DNA from: Lutraria lutraria
Lineage: Eukaryota; Mollusca; Bivalvia; Venerida; Mactridae
Length of the DNA: 64,000 nucleotides
Assembly (NCBI GenBank): GCA_964023205.1
Contig: OZ026839.1
Span: forward strand, 17,638,386 to 17,702,385
Reading direction: 5' to 3'
Shown: piece by piece, positions 43,788 through 55,072 of the stretch
How positions within the stretch are numbered: position 1 is the stretch's first letter
How the letters are laid out: the number at the start of each line of letters is the position of its first letter
Program-made: the position numbers and the translations under genes
The notes under the pieces: generated by a model
The model's input: only the letters and a program-made list of their open reading frames with translations
Database searches by the model: none
What the model was told of the DNA's origin: nothing

Positions 43788-46700
43788 GTACTTTATTTCA
43801 TCATTATTATGATTGTGTTCTTAATTCACCATTCTCTCAAATTGTCTCATATTTTCGCGATGTTGTAAGTAAACAAAAACGCAACACGTATTGGAACGAA
43901 GTTTTTACTCGTTGAAATTATCATAGATCGTTTAATTTGTTTGTTTATTTTGTATTTGGGTGATTCTGATGAGTTGTATATCACATTACATCAATAAGGT
44001 CGAAGGAGATTTATTCTGAAAGCGCTTTGGACAAGTCAATAAAAAAGTCTTACAAGTCTAACACTAACAGTATTGTAATGTACAGTATAGGTCTTTGGTA
44101 ATTTCCAAAGACATTTATGTATATTGGTCATGCGTAATACCGCTAGTGTAACACTTTATTTAGCTTAAAATTAATCAGTAGAAGGTCTTTGATGATGATA
44201 CGTATGCATTACATTGTAGTTCATCGTCAAAACCATGCACTTAATTGTTCTTTAAAAGCTAATTGCAGGTAAACGACTCAAACTGAATCGCATTCGTTTT
44301 CCTATTTAACACACAAATTTCCGTAAAACTTGTGTACAGTTTGGTGGATTTTACAACATGACCTAAATATACCTTCAACAGACAAAAGTTAACAAATATT
44401 TTGCCAATGTTCATACCACTTTAACTTAAGTTTCAAAATTTTCCTCATTAATGCTTTTGATAAATCTGTAGCGTTCCGGAAAGCATGTGAAATTATCTGC
44501 TTCAATAGATGCATGAACAAGTGTCTTAATAGCCCTACTAATTCGGCTTTTTGGTTGGCCGATTTTCGTGAACGATTTCGGAAAGGCCATGTTCCTCTCT
44601 GTGCGGGACGGGGCCAAGTAAAAAAAGTATCTCGTCATCACAAACAGTCTAATTAGTTAGACTAGCATCTTAAGCTGTTGACTTTGAAAGAGTAAAATTG
44701 CATAGCTAAAATGGTCAACAAGACAAAATAAAAAAGACCAATTTAGTTATGGTACACAGAACCATGGACATGGATAACATCTCTGACAGAACTAAAAATT
44801 AATAACAGTAATAGTGCACAATCATGAAATCATTTAATTCTCATTAACAAGTTTTCTTCTTGTCAAATCTCAATAACAATGAAATAATACATCAACTGAT
44901 TGCATTTCTAGACAAACTATCGGCCATATTGATTTTTGCTTTGTATACATACATGTATTGCCACAAATTGGCCTCAGATAAGATTAAGAAGCCACACGGA
45001 AAATTCATGCAACTGTACTAAACTCCAGCCAATGTGCGGACCATCTATCATTTGCAGAAATACCAAAACTGTGTTTTAAGAGATAAATGCATCAAAATGC
45101 GATACAATTAGATAGCAGTATTAATTTGAATTGAATTCAAATGATTGTATGAAAGATAAGTTTACTTGAAGTAAAAATGACATTAATCATAGATAAAAAT
45201 GTTTGAAAGTCAACTTGCAATTTAAACAAATGCTTGGCTAAAACGGAAGTGGAGGCGACATACATGTGCCAGTCATTGTTATTATATGGGTACTGGCGGT
45301 AATGTATAGAGTGGTTATAAATATATACAAGGGATAATTGTAGACATACTTTGCAACCCAAGTTCAATCTGTTTTGTGATTATATTATTGTTATAACAGT
45401 CTGCAAAATTAGCAGTTGTCCAGGACAACCAATTTTTCATTCGGACAACCAAATTTTGGTCCAGACAACCAAGTTTTCATTAATAAATCAAAGCAAAAGC
45501 AGCTAAAATTTCTGTTCCGGGCAACCACATTTCAAACCTTAATTTCACAGACTGTATAAAAATGATTATCACAGAGCTCCAGATAAGCTTTTGGTGTAAT
45601 TGGGTATTTACTCATTACTTTTTCCTTTAAATTTTAATTTAATTGGGTTATTTGAACAAGAAACTGTGTATTTGCTAAAATATGTTGTTGTTTTCAAATT
45701 TCACAATAGATTTGGGTTTTTCTATAGTGATACTATACTTATGGCTAAAATGTCGTACCCATTCCATTGTTCAGAAAATAAAATACGCAGATGAAATGGG
45801 TACTGGTAATAGAAATTTTATTTGAGTTTCGGTACACACAAACCTTAAAGGGGCATGCCCAGGAACTGCTGTGTCTTCTTTTTTCGTACACCAGAAATGT
45901 GTTTATCACTTGTAAAACCAATTATTACCGAAAAGTCAAAGAAGAATGTGCGTTGAAAAATGACCCTATAACGCGCGCGTCGGTATTTATATGTCGGTTT
46001 GAATAAAAGGCTGTAAGCCTTTTATTGACGACAATGATATTTCCGACAGGTCTGAGAGTTTAACTGAGCATGTGCGCTGCCTTTCAAGTGAACATAACAC
46101 GAGCAATACTTACCATTTCAGTTTGTTGACATTTTTTCCGCGATGTTTTCGGTTTTGACAGATACCGAAAGGGTCGAGTTGTGAAAAAATGACGAATAAT
46201 TTCTGAGGCCGAAATCGGCATGTTTGGTAAATCTTGAAATGTGTATTTTGAGTAAACTAGCGGGATATTTTGTAAATATTTTACAGGGCTTTCATTAATT
46301 GATTTAGGCATTAAAATGATACCAATTTGATTGCTATTCGAGACCCTTCAGTTCCAGGGCATGCCCCTTTAAAATTAATTGGGTATTTGGCCTTTTTTAA
46401 TTGGGTCAAAACACAAATACGCAGCTTATCTAGAGCTCTGTTATCAGATATACTAAAACTAAAACAAACATCTTGACATTTATAATAATGTGCTAATTAT
46501 GTTGATAAGAATCATATTGTATATGTGCTGTTGTCTGAGGAGTAAAAAATTTTTTATCTTGATAATACAATGTAAAAATCATATGGATGGAGTTCACTTC
46601 ATTGAAGATAAATAATCTGTTGAAATGACTAAGTTCTGTGAAATGTAGCAAATTGAAAACCACAAAGAAATGACCTGTTCAAGAGATGAAATGGTAAATT

Positions 46701-49700
46701 TTACCTATGCAGTCTGGATAGAAAGCAATAGTATTAAGACTGACACAACAGTCTTATATACTAAAAATTCTAGCCAAACATTTGATTATTTTGCAGGAAA
46801 CATGGGTAGAATATACAAGATGATATAGGGCTCTACATTGACTTCAAAACCTACCCGTCCTGTGGGACAAGAAATTTAGATATCAACTTGCCCCTTCCAA
46901 AAATGAATTTGCCCAAGCTGTATAACCAACTGATAATAAACTAATGAAAAAAGTTTTTTGGATTAAGATTAATGTTTAACAGTGTAAAATGCTGTTTCAT
47001 AGTAAGAAATAATGTGGTTTTGTTCCAAATTTGAAATTTTAATATGCGTTTTGGAAAATGTTTTATTGCCTTTTCGGACAACAATTAAGGATTTAGATTC
47101 AACTTGTCCTGACCGATCAGACAACCTTTAATGTAGATCCTTGCCATTAAATAAAATACAATGGCTGAATACAGAGTTGGTAAAATCTGATACTTAAATA
47201 CAGTAAAACCTTAATTATCCGAAAACCTGGTGTTATCAAAAATGAATGTTGGTCCCAATTTCCACCTACCAGTATATATTTCAATGTAAAATGAATTAAA
47301 TTATACGAATCGTGTTGTCCAAACCATGGAGTAAATCCAAAACATTATTTCGATCCCATCAATTTCAGATAATCAAGGTTTTACTGTACATAGAATGTGG
47401 TGATGCATCTTAATGAACATAATTTTGGTATTTGTTTTGCAGGTTGCCAAGATTTCTAAGGACAATTCTAGTGATGTGACTTTGAAAAAAGAAATTCTAG
47501 ATGCTGTTGGTGAAAAGTTTTTCTCACGACTTCTTAAAACCAGTAAGTTTATGCACATTTAACAGCGTATCTTTATTTATTGATTTACTTACCAGTTTTC
47601 TGTTGCTTACATGTTTACAGACTCTTATTTGCAGTGATTCTTAGAGATAAATTGATTTTTTTTGTTTGGTAATTGTTTGATAAACAAGGACAGTTAACAT
47701 AAATGTAGAAATTTTTATGTGTTTTCCATCTTTTAGATAAAGTTCCAGATGACTGTCCTGCAAATATTTACAAATGTGTGGCATTATCGGTACTGTCTGC
47801 CCTGTGTGCACACCCTGAAGTTGTATGTATTACATATATAATTTATCTTATTAATCTGTCAAATGATACTATTTCTAGAACTTTCTGGTATCTGATACAA
47901 TTATATTAATGGAAAATTAAAATATTATACTTCCCATTGAAGAAGTTGGGCTATATTGTTTTACACATGTCAGTCTGTCAGTTGTAAACAAACCTAGTTT
48001 TAGCATTTGTGCATGCACTTCTTAAATTAACAATGTGAATAGTCGAGCTAGACGCAATCTTTGAACACGATTTTGAAATGACAGGACATACTGATGACTT
48101 ACCACGTCAGGGATGTCCATGCATTTCACAAATGTGGTCAAGACCGTCATATTGTTTTAACACATTTGTGAAATCAATTCCTAACTGCCACTGCTACTTC
48201 ACACACAGGCTTTATATAATAATCCAATCAGTGACAAGCTGTTGGAAGTCTGCTGAGAGAAAACGGTCTTCTCAGATGACTTTCATATGTCCGTTGCGTT
48301 CAAAACGCATGGTCAACAAGCAAATCGTCTTAATTAGGCATGTTTACCTGCTCTTTGGGCTCGGGCTCGACCTCGTGGAATCAAGTTTTATTCTCAGATG
48401 AGTTCCATGTGGTGGTTGCAGGGTTCGCATCTAACATAGGTGAAATGAACGTTGATCAAATAAACAGTATCACATGTTGTATATCTTTTTCCATAAATTC
48501 CAGATTAAGCATAAATACCTGATTGAGGAGTTAAATTAGCATAAAATAGCATTTCAGACCGCAAAAATAGTCCGGACTACTGAATACGGAGGCTCCAGAT
48601 GGGGGATTTTTTTAATATACGTAATTGTAGGAACGAAACAGGACTGTGGAAATTTTTCAGATTGAGGAGGATTCTGGATTTGAGAGGTTCCAGATTAGGG
48701 AGTTTCTACTGTATTACATGTAGGGGATAATTCTGATTTGGACCCCTACCCCACTTGATTCAAATTCCTGAAATTATCCATAAAAATATGGCCATGATGT
48801 TTGTACCAAAGTTGTGAGAAGTCTTTTTTTTCAGTATATATATACTTTTCACACAGTAGAATGGGGCCAAATATTGGCCCCCAAGTCAGTCTAAAAAAAC
48901 AATGTCATAGTATTGTATGTACTATTGTTACCCTGCTTTACAGAATATCTTTCAGCAATATATATAGCAAGACTTTGCTTGTTTCATTTTTGGACTTGAT
49001 TTTTAAGTCCTTAGTAATCGGTGAGCAAGCTAATGTCTCTGGACTCCATAACAGCTTGGTTAAAAGAATGCCTCGTAAAGGAAATAGTATGCAAGTAAAT
49101 GGTGTGATTGTATAGATGTATCTTGAATATTAATTAAGTGTGTCGGATCTAAATATATTTCAAAATATTTTTTTGTAACTACATGGAAAGAGTCATGAAT
49201 CTAAATAAGTGCTTGTTGGTAAATTCATTAGATATTCAAATGCGTAGAATTAAATCCGCGTATCCACTGTCCAATAAAATTTGGCGCCTAAGTGGCTGTT
49301 TTGCATGTCATATTTCCGTAAAAGTAGTTCTACTTTCGGTTTTCAATCGATGGTTCAGAAACATTTCTACGGACGTATGCATGCATTTGCAACATTCTAC
49401 CATCGATGTATGCGTTTTGTGCCTTTTTAACATTATCTTAATATTGCAGGGCGAATTCTCATCTAATCATATTTCTGTGATATTCACATCAACTAGTGTT
49501 AGCTTGATGAGGCAATCACTATTTATAGAATGAATTCATGTTGGATTATAGGATACACTGCGGAGGTCGAATGTTTAACTGCGGCTTACGAATAATAATT
49601 TGAGTTGCTAAATACGAACATGAATTACTGGTGTGCTTTTAAAAATGATAGTTTAAGAGTTTTTTTTATGAAAAATGATAGTTTAAGAGTTCTTTTCATG

Positions 49701-52700
49701 TCAGATTATTTAGAATTACATGATCACGTCTAAATCTCGTGCAACATCGGATTAACTATAGGTCATATAGGTCTTACACTATTGTGTCAGGGCCTTTTTA
49801 ATTTGAGTGACCCTGATTGTGTTCAATGGGATGATGTTCTGTTGTGTTAAAACCAGAAGAATCGATGTTGGTATTTACTGTTACTGATGTGCTGTTCACT
49901 AGTTTGTGTACAATAAAGAGTTTTTAATGCAATTAAATTGTCTTCAATTAATGTGCTTAACATTAAGCTTTCCAATATTTTTTTCGTTTTAAAATTTTAA
50001 CAAAGGGACTAGTGTAGTGCTAGCGTATGCCCTTCACATACATGCATATTACCTGCATCACAATATGAATGAAAAATCAGTCCGTAAGTGTAAATGTTAA
50101 AAATATTTGCATGGGCACGATTGGGGTACTGTACACATTTCTCTTTTTTCCTTCGTATGGAAAAAATCAAGTTCCAACAGTACTTTCAGTCCTTTGATTA
50201 ACCAGGTTTTCACAAAGTGAAACCTGGTTATTAGAATGCTGAATATGGCGGGCTGGCGTCAAACAGGCGGTGTCTGGTCAATAGTTCGGATTGACCAATC
50301 TTGACATAACTTGGTATGTAGGACCCTTGAATGAAAACCTAGCCTGGGATTGTATTTGGGATTTGTGGGGTCAAGGTCACTGTTACTAAAAATAGAAAAA
50401 CAGTGTACGGTCAATAACTTAAGTTTGGAATGACCAATGTTGACTAAACTTGGTATGTAGGATCCTTGAATCAAAATGTAGCCTGGAATTGTATTTGGAG
50501 TCAGTTTGGTCAAGGTCACTGTTACTAAAAATAGAAAATCAGTGTCCGGTCAATAACTTAAGTTTTGGAATGACCAATGTTAACTAAAATTGGAATTTAG
50601 CATCCTTTAATCAAAACCTAGCTTGGGATTGTATTAGGGATCTATGGGGTCAAGGTCAAGGTCACTGTTTCTAAAAATAGAAAATCAGTGTCCTGTCAAT
50701 AACTAAAGTTTGGATTGACCAATCTTGACATAATTTGGTATTAAGCATCCTTGAACTAAAACCTAGCTTGGGATTGTGTTTGGGATCTGTGTGGTAAAGG
50801 TCAAGGTTACTGTTACTAAATATAGAAAATCAGTGTTTGGTCAATAAGTTAAGTTTGGAATGACTTATCTTGACTAAACTTGGTATTTAGAATCCTTGCA
50901 TGAAAGTATTTTGGGTCAGTTGGGTCAAGGTCACTGTTACCAAAAGTAGAAAATCAGTTTCCTGTGAATGACTTAATTAAGGATTAATATATTGCGATGA
51001 AATTTTGTGTTTAGTTAGCTTACATCCAGTCCATGCTTTTGAACTCCATCAAGGGCCAGTAGGGTCAAGGTCACTGTTACTAAATATAGAAATCATTTTT
51101 CGGTCAATTACTTAAGTTTGGAATGACTAATCTTTACTAAACTGGGTATTTAGCAACCTTGCATGAAAGGTTAGCTTGGAATTGTATTTGGGGTCAGTTT
51201 GGTCAAGGTCACTGTTACTAAAAATAGAAAATCAGTGTCCGGTCAATAACTTAATTAAGGATTAAGATATTGTGATGAAATTTTGTGTATAGGTAGCTTA
51301 CATAGATACCAAGCATGGGATTGCATTCTATGCCAATAGGGTAAAGGTCACTGTTAATTTATTAGCCACACTTGAAACTGAACCACTGATGAAGCCTTAG
51401 CCCAGAATTCTAGAGTACTGTGGTATCAAAGCCTTGGAAAACCTGGTTTCATGGCATTGTCACGTTTCTTGTTTCTCATTATCAGCTTACTATCTCATCT
51501 TTCAGACTTACAGTTCTGTATTGACAGAAAATGTGACGAGTTTTAATTCCATCATTCTGGAAAGACCTGAGTAATTACATTTATTGTTAACTACATTCAG
51601 TATAGCCACCAATAATAGCTTTGTTATTTAATATTGTTATTTAATAGTTGCATGTCATGATTTAAAAAATACATTGATTGTATTCTGAATTTAGGCAAAA
51701 CTGTTATTGATTAAAGGACTGTTAAGCATGCAACCATTTTTAGCTCACCTGATTCATCAGGTGAGCTTTTAGGATCGTTGAATGTCTGGCGTCCGTCCAC
51801 AATTAGTTTGTTTACACTCTAGCAACCGCAGCTCTTAACGAATCATGATTACAGTGTATATGGCCACAATGTCTCGGTTAAGTTCGATTATGGGCAAAAT
51901 CGGACTATAACTTCTAGAGTTATGGGCCCTTGACTTAGAAAATTTGCTATATTCTTGCTTGTTTACACTCTAGCACCTTCATTTATTCACTGTTCCTAAT
52001 AATATTTTCAGTAAATGAGTATAACCAAAAGATCTTGGACAAGTTCAGTTATGGGTGGAATCGGACCACATCTTCAAGAGTTATGGGCCCTTGACTTAGA
52101 AAATTTGCTACGTTTTAGCTTGTTTAACAGTTTTATACCTTCATTGTTGGTTTTGATCTCAAAATCTACGTAAAAATTAGTTTTGCGAGATGGAAACTAT
52201 ATTACCTGGTCATTAATTATTGTGCCTTTGTTCTTAGGTGAGCGATAAAGGGCCATCGTGGCCCTCTTGTCTTAACTTCTAAATGATTTAAAAAGTAAAG
52301 TTGATACTTTCAAATTCTGTTGATTTAATTGTCCACCTAATTAATATATCATTGTTAATGTTCATGTTATTTATTTTCATTATAGAGTCAGGGACAGTGA
52401 GACTAAACAGTTGGTAGATGATACATATGACTGTTTCAACAGTTTGTGCCAATCAGAACAAGGGTTAGAATGTCTCATTAAAACAAAGTCTATATCTACA
52501 TTCTGTCAAGCTGTCATATCCCAATGTTACAGTAAGCAGTATATTTCCTTTATGGATTGCGATATTGCCAACCTCCATTTATATTTCTCAGTCTATGGGT
52601 TCTTTTTTAATTCACTTTAGCCAAATACAAAAAAAAATGTTAATAACCTTTGCTGAATTGTGGTGGGTCATTGTTTGATTGAAATTTATATTACAAATTA

Positions 52701-53734
52701 TCTTTGTCAGTCGTGCCAAAAGTTGCAGGAATACTACAATAATTGTCCTTTGTTACTGATTATCAAAAATGTCGATTTGAAATATGGTAATTTTTCTTTT
52801 ATGTTAAAATAGAAATAATTAAGTAGGAATATTTAATGTCTTAAAAGCCTCGACTTTTAAAAATATGTTACATTGAGAATGATGCAATCAAACAGGTAAG
52901 GGCCACTAAGGAATGGAAGAGATGAAGTGTGGGCTATATCCATAGTTACTGTAACAGACAGAATGTTGCCTTTTAGACATAGTTACTCCATGAGATGTAG
53001 TGTGGATTATTAAAATCATTGTTACTTTGAGGTTTATAATTTTGGCCTTTGTTTAAATAAGCTTGTACCGAAGAGTCATTGTTTTTCACTGGAGACCATT
53101 AACATAGGTTTGACTGTATATGTGTATATTTGTTTCAGGTTTTTCACTGGAGACCATTAACATAGGTTTGACTGTATATGTGTATATTTGTTTCAGGTTT
53201 TTCACTGGACACCATTAACATAGGTTTGACTGTATATGTGTATATTTGTTTCAGGTTTTGAGAAGGCTCATGATATGATTTGCTGTCTTGTATCCTGTTT
53301 TGGTCCTGATGCTTGGAATGGATGTGAACAGTCTTACCATGCATATGTTAACTTTCTTGGTCGACAGTTTCTTGAAGATGATGTATGTGACACTAAACAT
53401 ATTGCTTCGGTTAAGTTTTAGATGATATTACTTTAGATATACATATTACAGTGATATTAAATTCTAATTGTAATTGTGATTGTGTGGTTTTGTCTTAATA
53501 ACTATTCACTGTAGATTACATCTAGTAATTAATGAATGTATTATAAAGTATTGATAAATTTCCCTCACCACTTATCATGGTGCTTTTATTGGTAAAACTT
53601 GAAATTCCATTTTACAAAGTCTTCTCAGAACTGAATCATATTACTTGTATTTGATACTTTATTTACAGACTTTACACAAATTTGAAATGTGTAAAACACT
53701 GGTGTTCTTGTTGTCAGCGGCCCCTAACGACAAG
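43695..53734 (+). CDS. NCDN: NCDN (neurochondrin), 5' part, 7 exons, 3' partial
   Basis: Exons are 43695-43787, 47443-47542, 47737-47822, 51506-51570, 52386-52531, 53255-53382 and 53669-53734. Phases match at every join, giving 228 residues of a family usually about 700 long. Neurochondrin is a cytoplasmic, helical-repeat (armadillo-like) protein linked in vertebrates to neurite outgrowth and glutamate-receptor signalling; function here is by orthology. Diagnostic features: LRRAKSDNEKFAALLM at residues 16-31, CVALSVLSALCAHPEV at about 78-93, QLVDDTYDCFNSLCQSEQG at about 123-141, then FEKAHDMICCLVSCFGPDAW, and KFEMCKTLVFLLSAAPNDK at the visible end. The ATG has G at -3 and +4. The last visible exon ends in a good donor (AAG|GTAAGA), but no later exon is recognised before 64000, so the 3' two thirds are missing or behind a very long intron. 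Confidence 0.9.
43788..45571. other. NCDN intron 1, proximal part
   Basis: No repeat boundaries resolved. A 71-codon minus-strand frame at 44641-44426 overlaps a segment shared with 60755-60810 and is not called a gene. Confidence 0.4.
45572..46440. mobile_element. Inverted-repeat element (hAT-like) hosting a TTAA element
   Basis: Ends CAGAGCTCCAGATAAGC / GCTTATCTAGAGCTCTG, with TTATCA on both flanks (45566-45571, 46441-46446; 6 bp visible). AATTGGGTATTT motifs occur near both ends. Confidence 0.7.
45849..46368. mobile_element. piggyBac-like MITE (TTAA), 520 bp, nested
   Basis: Ends AGGGGCATGCCC / GGGCATGCCCCT flanked by TTAA (45845-45848, 46369-46372). The TIR runs on as AGGAACTG / CAGTTCC. 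No transposase frame; the 75-codon minus-strand frame inside is not a gene. Confidence 0.85.
47201..47386. mobile_element. pogo/Tigger-like MITE, 186 bp
   Basis: Ends CAGTAAAACCTTAATTATC / GATAATCAAGGTTTTACTG flanked by TA (47199-47200, 47387-47388), ending about 55 bp before NCDN exon 2. Confidence 0.85.
47443..47542 (+). CDS. NCDN: NCDN exon 2
   Basis: 100 nt, phase 0 in and 1 out; acceptor TATTTGTTTTGCAG, donor ACCA|GTAAGT. It encodes VAKISKDNSSDVTLKKEILD through FFSRLLKT. Confidence 0.92.
47737..47822 (+). CDS. NCDN: NCDN exon 3
   Basis: 86 nt, phase 0 out; acceptor CCATCTTTTAG, donor GAAGTT|GTATGT. It encodes KVPDDCPANIYKCVALSVLS and ALCAHPEV. Confidence 0.93.
48050..48520 (+). pseudogene. 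Tc1/mariner-type transposase relic
   Basis: The reading shifts between frames. One frame has TGHTDDLPRQGCP; another has DRHIVLTHL, NQFLTATATS, LLRENGL and then WNQVLFSDEF, the motif around the second catalytic Asp of Tc1-like transposases. Several stops and frameshifts; no terminal repeats identified. Confidence 0.75.
48720..50190. other. NCDN intron 3, unrecognised
   Basis: Contains a short direct repeat (AAAAATGATAGTTTAAGAGT twice near 49640-49690) and a 116-codon open frame at 49183-49533 with no recognised similarity. Confidence 0.4.
50200..51473 (+). mobile_element. Helitron-like repeat, family F, full head hairpin
   Basis: Head hairpin AACCAGGTTTTCAC (50200-50213) / GTGAAACCTGGTT (50217-50229), then TTAGAATGCTGAATATGGCG. 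About nine modules with GGTCAATAACTTAAGTTTGG and CAAGGTCACTGTTACTAAAA. The tail AAAACCTGGTTTCATGGC ends in TTT-CTTG before TT. It ends only 33 bp before NCDN exon 4. Confidence 0.88.
51506..51570 (+). CDS. NCDN: NCDN exon 4 (probable)
   Basis: 65 nt between CATCTTTCAG and GTAATT. It reads TYSSVLTENVTSFNSIILER in phase 0. Its two trailing bases GA plus the A opening exon 5 complete a Glu codon, so it fits both neighbours exactly. Vertebrate proteins have a short linker here. Support is phase and position rather than strong similarity. Confidence 0.62.
51738..52273 (+). mobile_element. Helitron-like repeat, family A
   Basis: Perfect head hairpin GCTCACCTGA-TTCA-TCAGGTGAGC (51743-51766), then GATCGTTGAATGTC..CGTCCGTCC. 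Modules AGAGTTATGGGCCCTTGACT. Tail hairpin GGGCCATCGTGGCCC (52250-52264), then T-CTTG before T. Confidence 0.9.
52386..52531 (+). CDS. NCDN: NCDN exon 5
   Basis: 146 nt, phase 1 out; acceptor CATTATAG, donor TTACA|GTAAGC. It encodes VRDSETKQLVDDTYDCFNSL and then ECLIKTKSISTFCQA. Confidence 0.92.
53081..53254 (+). repeat. 58-bp x3 tandem repeat of a 3' splice site
   Basis: Three near-perfect 58-bp copies (53081-53138, 53139-53196, 53197-53254), each running from GTTTTTCACTGG to TATATTTGTTTCAG. Each copy ends in a full pyrimidine tract plus AG. The last AG is the exon 6 acceptor. The third copy differs by one base (GGACACC for GGAGACC). Confidence 0.95.
53255..53382 (+). CDS. NCDN: NCDN exon 6
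   Basis: 128 nt, phase 0 out; acceptor TTTGTTTCAG, donor GATGAT|GTATGT. It encodes FEKAHDMICCLVSCFGPDAW and NFLGRQFLEDD. The acceptor is the last of three tandem copies of the same 58-bp segment. Confidence 0.92.
53669..53734 (+). CDS. NCDN: NCDN exon 7 (last visible)
   Basis: 22 codons, phase 0; acceptor CTTTATTTACAG, donor AAG|GTAAGA. It encodes TLHKFEMCKTLVFLLSAAPN then DK, matching the conserved KFELCQLL-type block of neurochondrins. Confidence 0.9.
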
Positions 53735-54713
53735 GTAAGAAACCTGATATGGTAAATTTTGGTTGTTAGAATGCAACTCATTTCAAGTCATATTCATAAG
53801 TACTGATCTAAATTTATTGATTTAGAAAATTTAGACATACTTATTACACAATGAATACTAGTAATATCATGAAAAAATAGATTTTGTCAAATGTCTGATT
53901 TATAAGTTATGGCACAGTTAAAGTCCCATAATCATATAAATTTATCGGTTGTAATAGTTTCTATTGGTTCCATAACGATGGAATCAGGTGTGTTTCCTCC
54001 CGTGCATACTTTATAGCAAGAAAAAATGTTTCCAAAACCACTATCATATTTTTTTCAATATCATTGAAAAAAATACTATTTATAGAACAGCTGTGTTTTC
54101 CCGCAGGCATATTATGCACACGGCATGAAGTGACGTCACACGCTCTATATATTTCAAGTTAACAAAAGATTAAAGGCTTGTTTAGGCGGTAATAATTATC
54201 CTGGGATAATATCAGCAATTGTTGGGGTTTTTTTGCATATATTTTTTTATAGCAAAAAGCTAATGGGACTTTAAAATATCATGCACAAAAATTATTTCAT
54301 TAAATATTAAACTTTCCACTTATAATGATTACTTCTCTTTTGAATATATGTAAAGAATTTTTTCACAACCACATATTTCAGACTTTTAAATCATACCACC
54401 ATAAAAAAGATACTAGTATCAATGTCACTTAGAACAGTTTCACACTTAAAAAACAAGAAAATTGTAAAAAAATTAAATGTGAAAAGTGTGTATGTGCAGT
54501 CATTCATAATCACAGTTTCCATTACTTATAGCTTTATTCATATACTTTTGGTTCTTCGTTGCTTTTTTTGGAATAATATCCAATATTTGCATGAAATGTC
54601 ACTTACACTGTTTTCACATTTAAAAAGCTGACGTATGAAAATGTTTAACGTCAGTTACATACTCTGCTCCAAAAACATAAAGGATATTTTTAAACTATGA
54701 TAATGATCAACTT
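53735..54713. other. No exon recognised after NCDN exon 7
   Basis: AT-rich. Plus-strand open frames here (for example 54422-54631) lack NCDN similarity. Confidence 0.45.
54533..54538 (-). terminator. Possible poly(A) signal for the minus-strand exon
   Basis: TTTATT on the plus strand reads AATAAA on the minus strand, 176 bp after the TGA of the candidate exon. Confidence 0.3.
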
Positions 54714-54870
54714 TCAAATGGGACTAAATACTGAAATAATCTTTATCTCATTTGTTGTTGCTATTATTGCATCTTCTGTTACAAAACCAGGAGATACATT
54801 AATAGGTGCAAGTTGCTCAAGTAATGTCTCAGTTTCATGGTCACTCAGTGTTTGCTCATGCACCGTAAAC
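54714..54870 (-). CDS. Possible terminal exon of an unidentified minus-strand gene
   Basis: On the minus strand a good acceptor (CTCTCCTTTAATAACAG) precedes a 157-nt open segment ending in TGA at 54716-54714. It encodes 51 residues, with TVHEQTLSDHETETLLEQLA and a hydrophobic end (IKIISVFSPI). Composition looks coding: acidic, amphipathic, no low complexity. A minus-strand AATAAA lies at 54538-54533. The family is not recognised and no upstream exon was found to 64000. It would lie in an intron of NCDN or beyond its end, on the opposite strand. Confidence 0.4.
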
Positions 54871-55072
54871 CTGTTATTAAAGGAGAGATGAATATATTGT
54901 GTCTCTTAATGATGAGTTAACCTCTCTGTTGTTCTTTTGGAAAAAAGCAATAGAAAAAGCAAAAAAAAAAAACAGTCATTCTGCAAAGACTTTGATGTTT
55001 GCCAGACTTATCAGTATTAAATTTTGACAAACCTGGAATAACTAAAACCATGAGTTGGACTGTCAGACTGAT

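Noticed and set aside
44426..44641. 71-codon minus-strand frame as a gene
   Set aside because: Looks somewhat coding but has no recognised family, no splice partners, and its start lies in a segment repeated at 60755; kept only as a finding.
46084..46311. 75-codon minus-strand frame
   Set aside because: Entirely inside the TTAA-flanked non-autonomous element.
49183..49533. 116-codon plus-strand frame in NCDN intron 3
   Set aside because: No recognised similarity, no splice context fitting NCDN, Cys/Leu/Phe-rich composition expected from AT-rich intron DNA.
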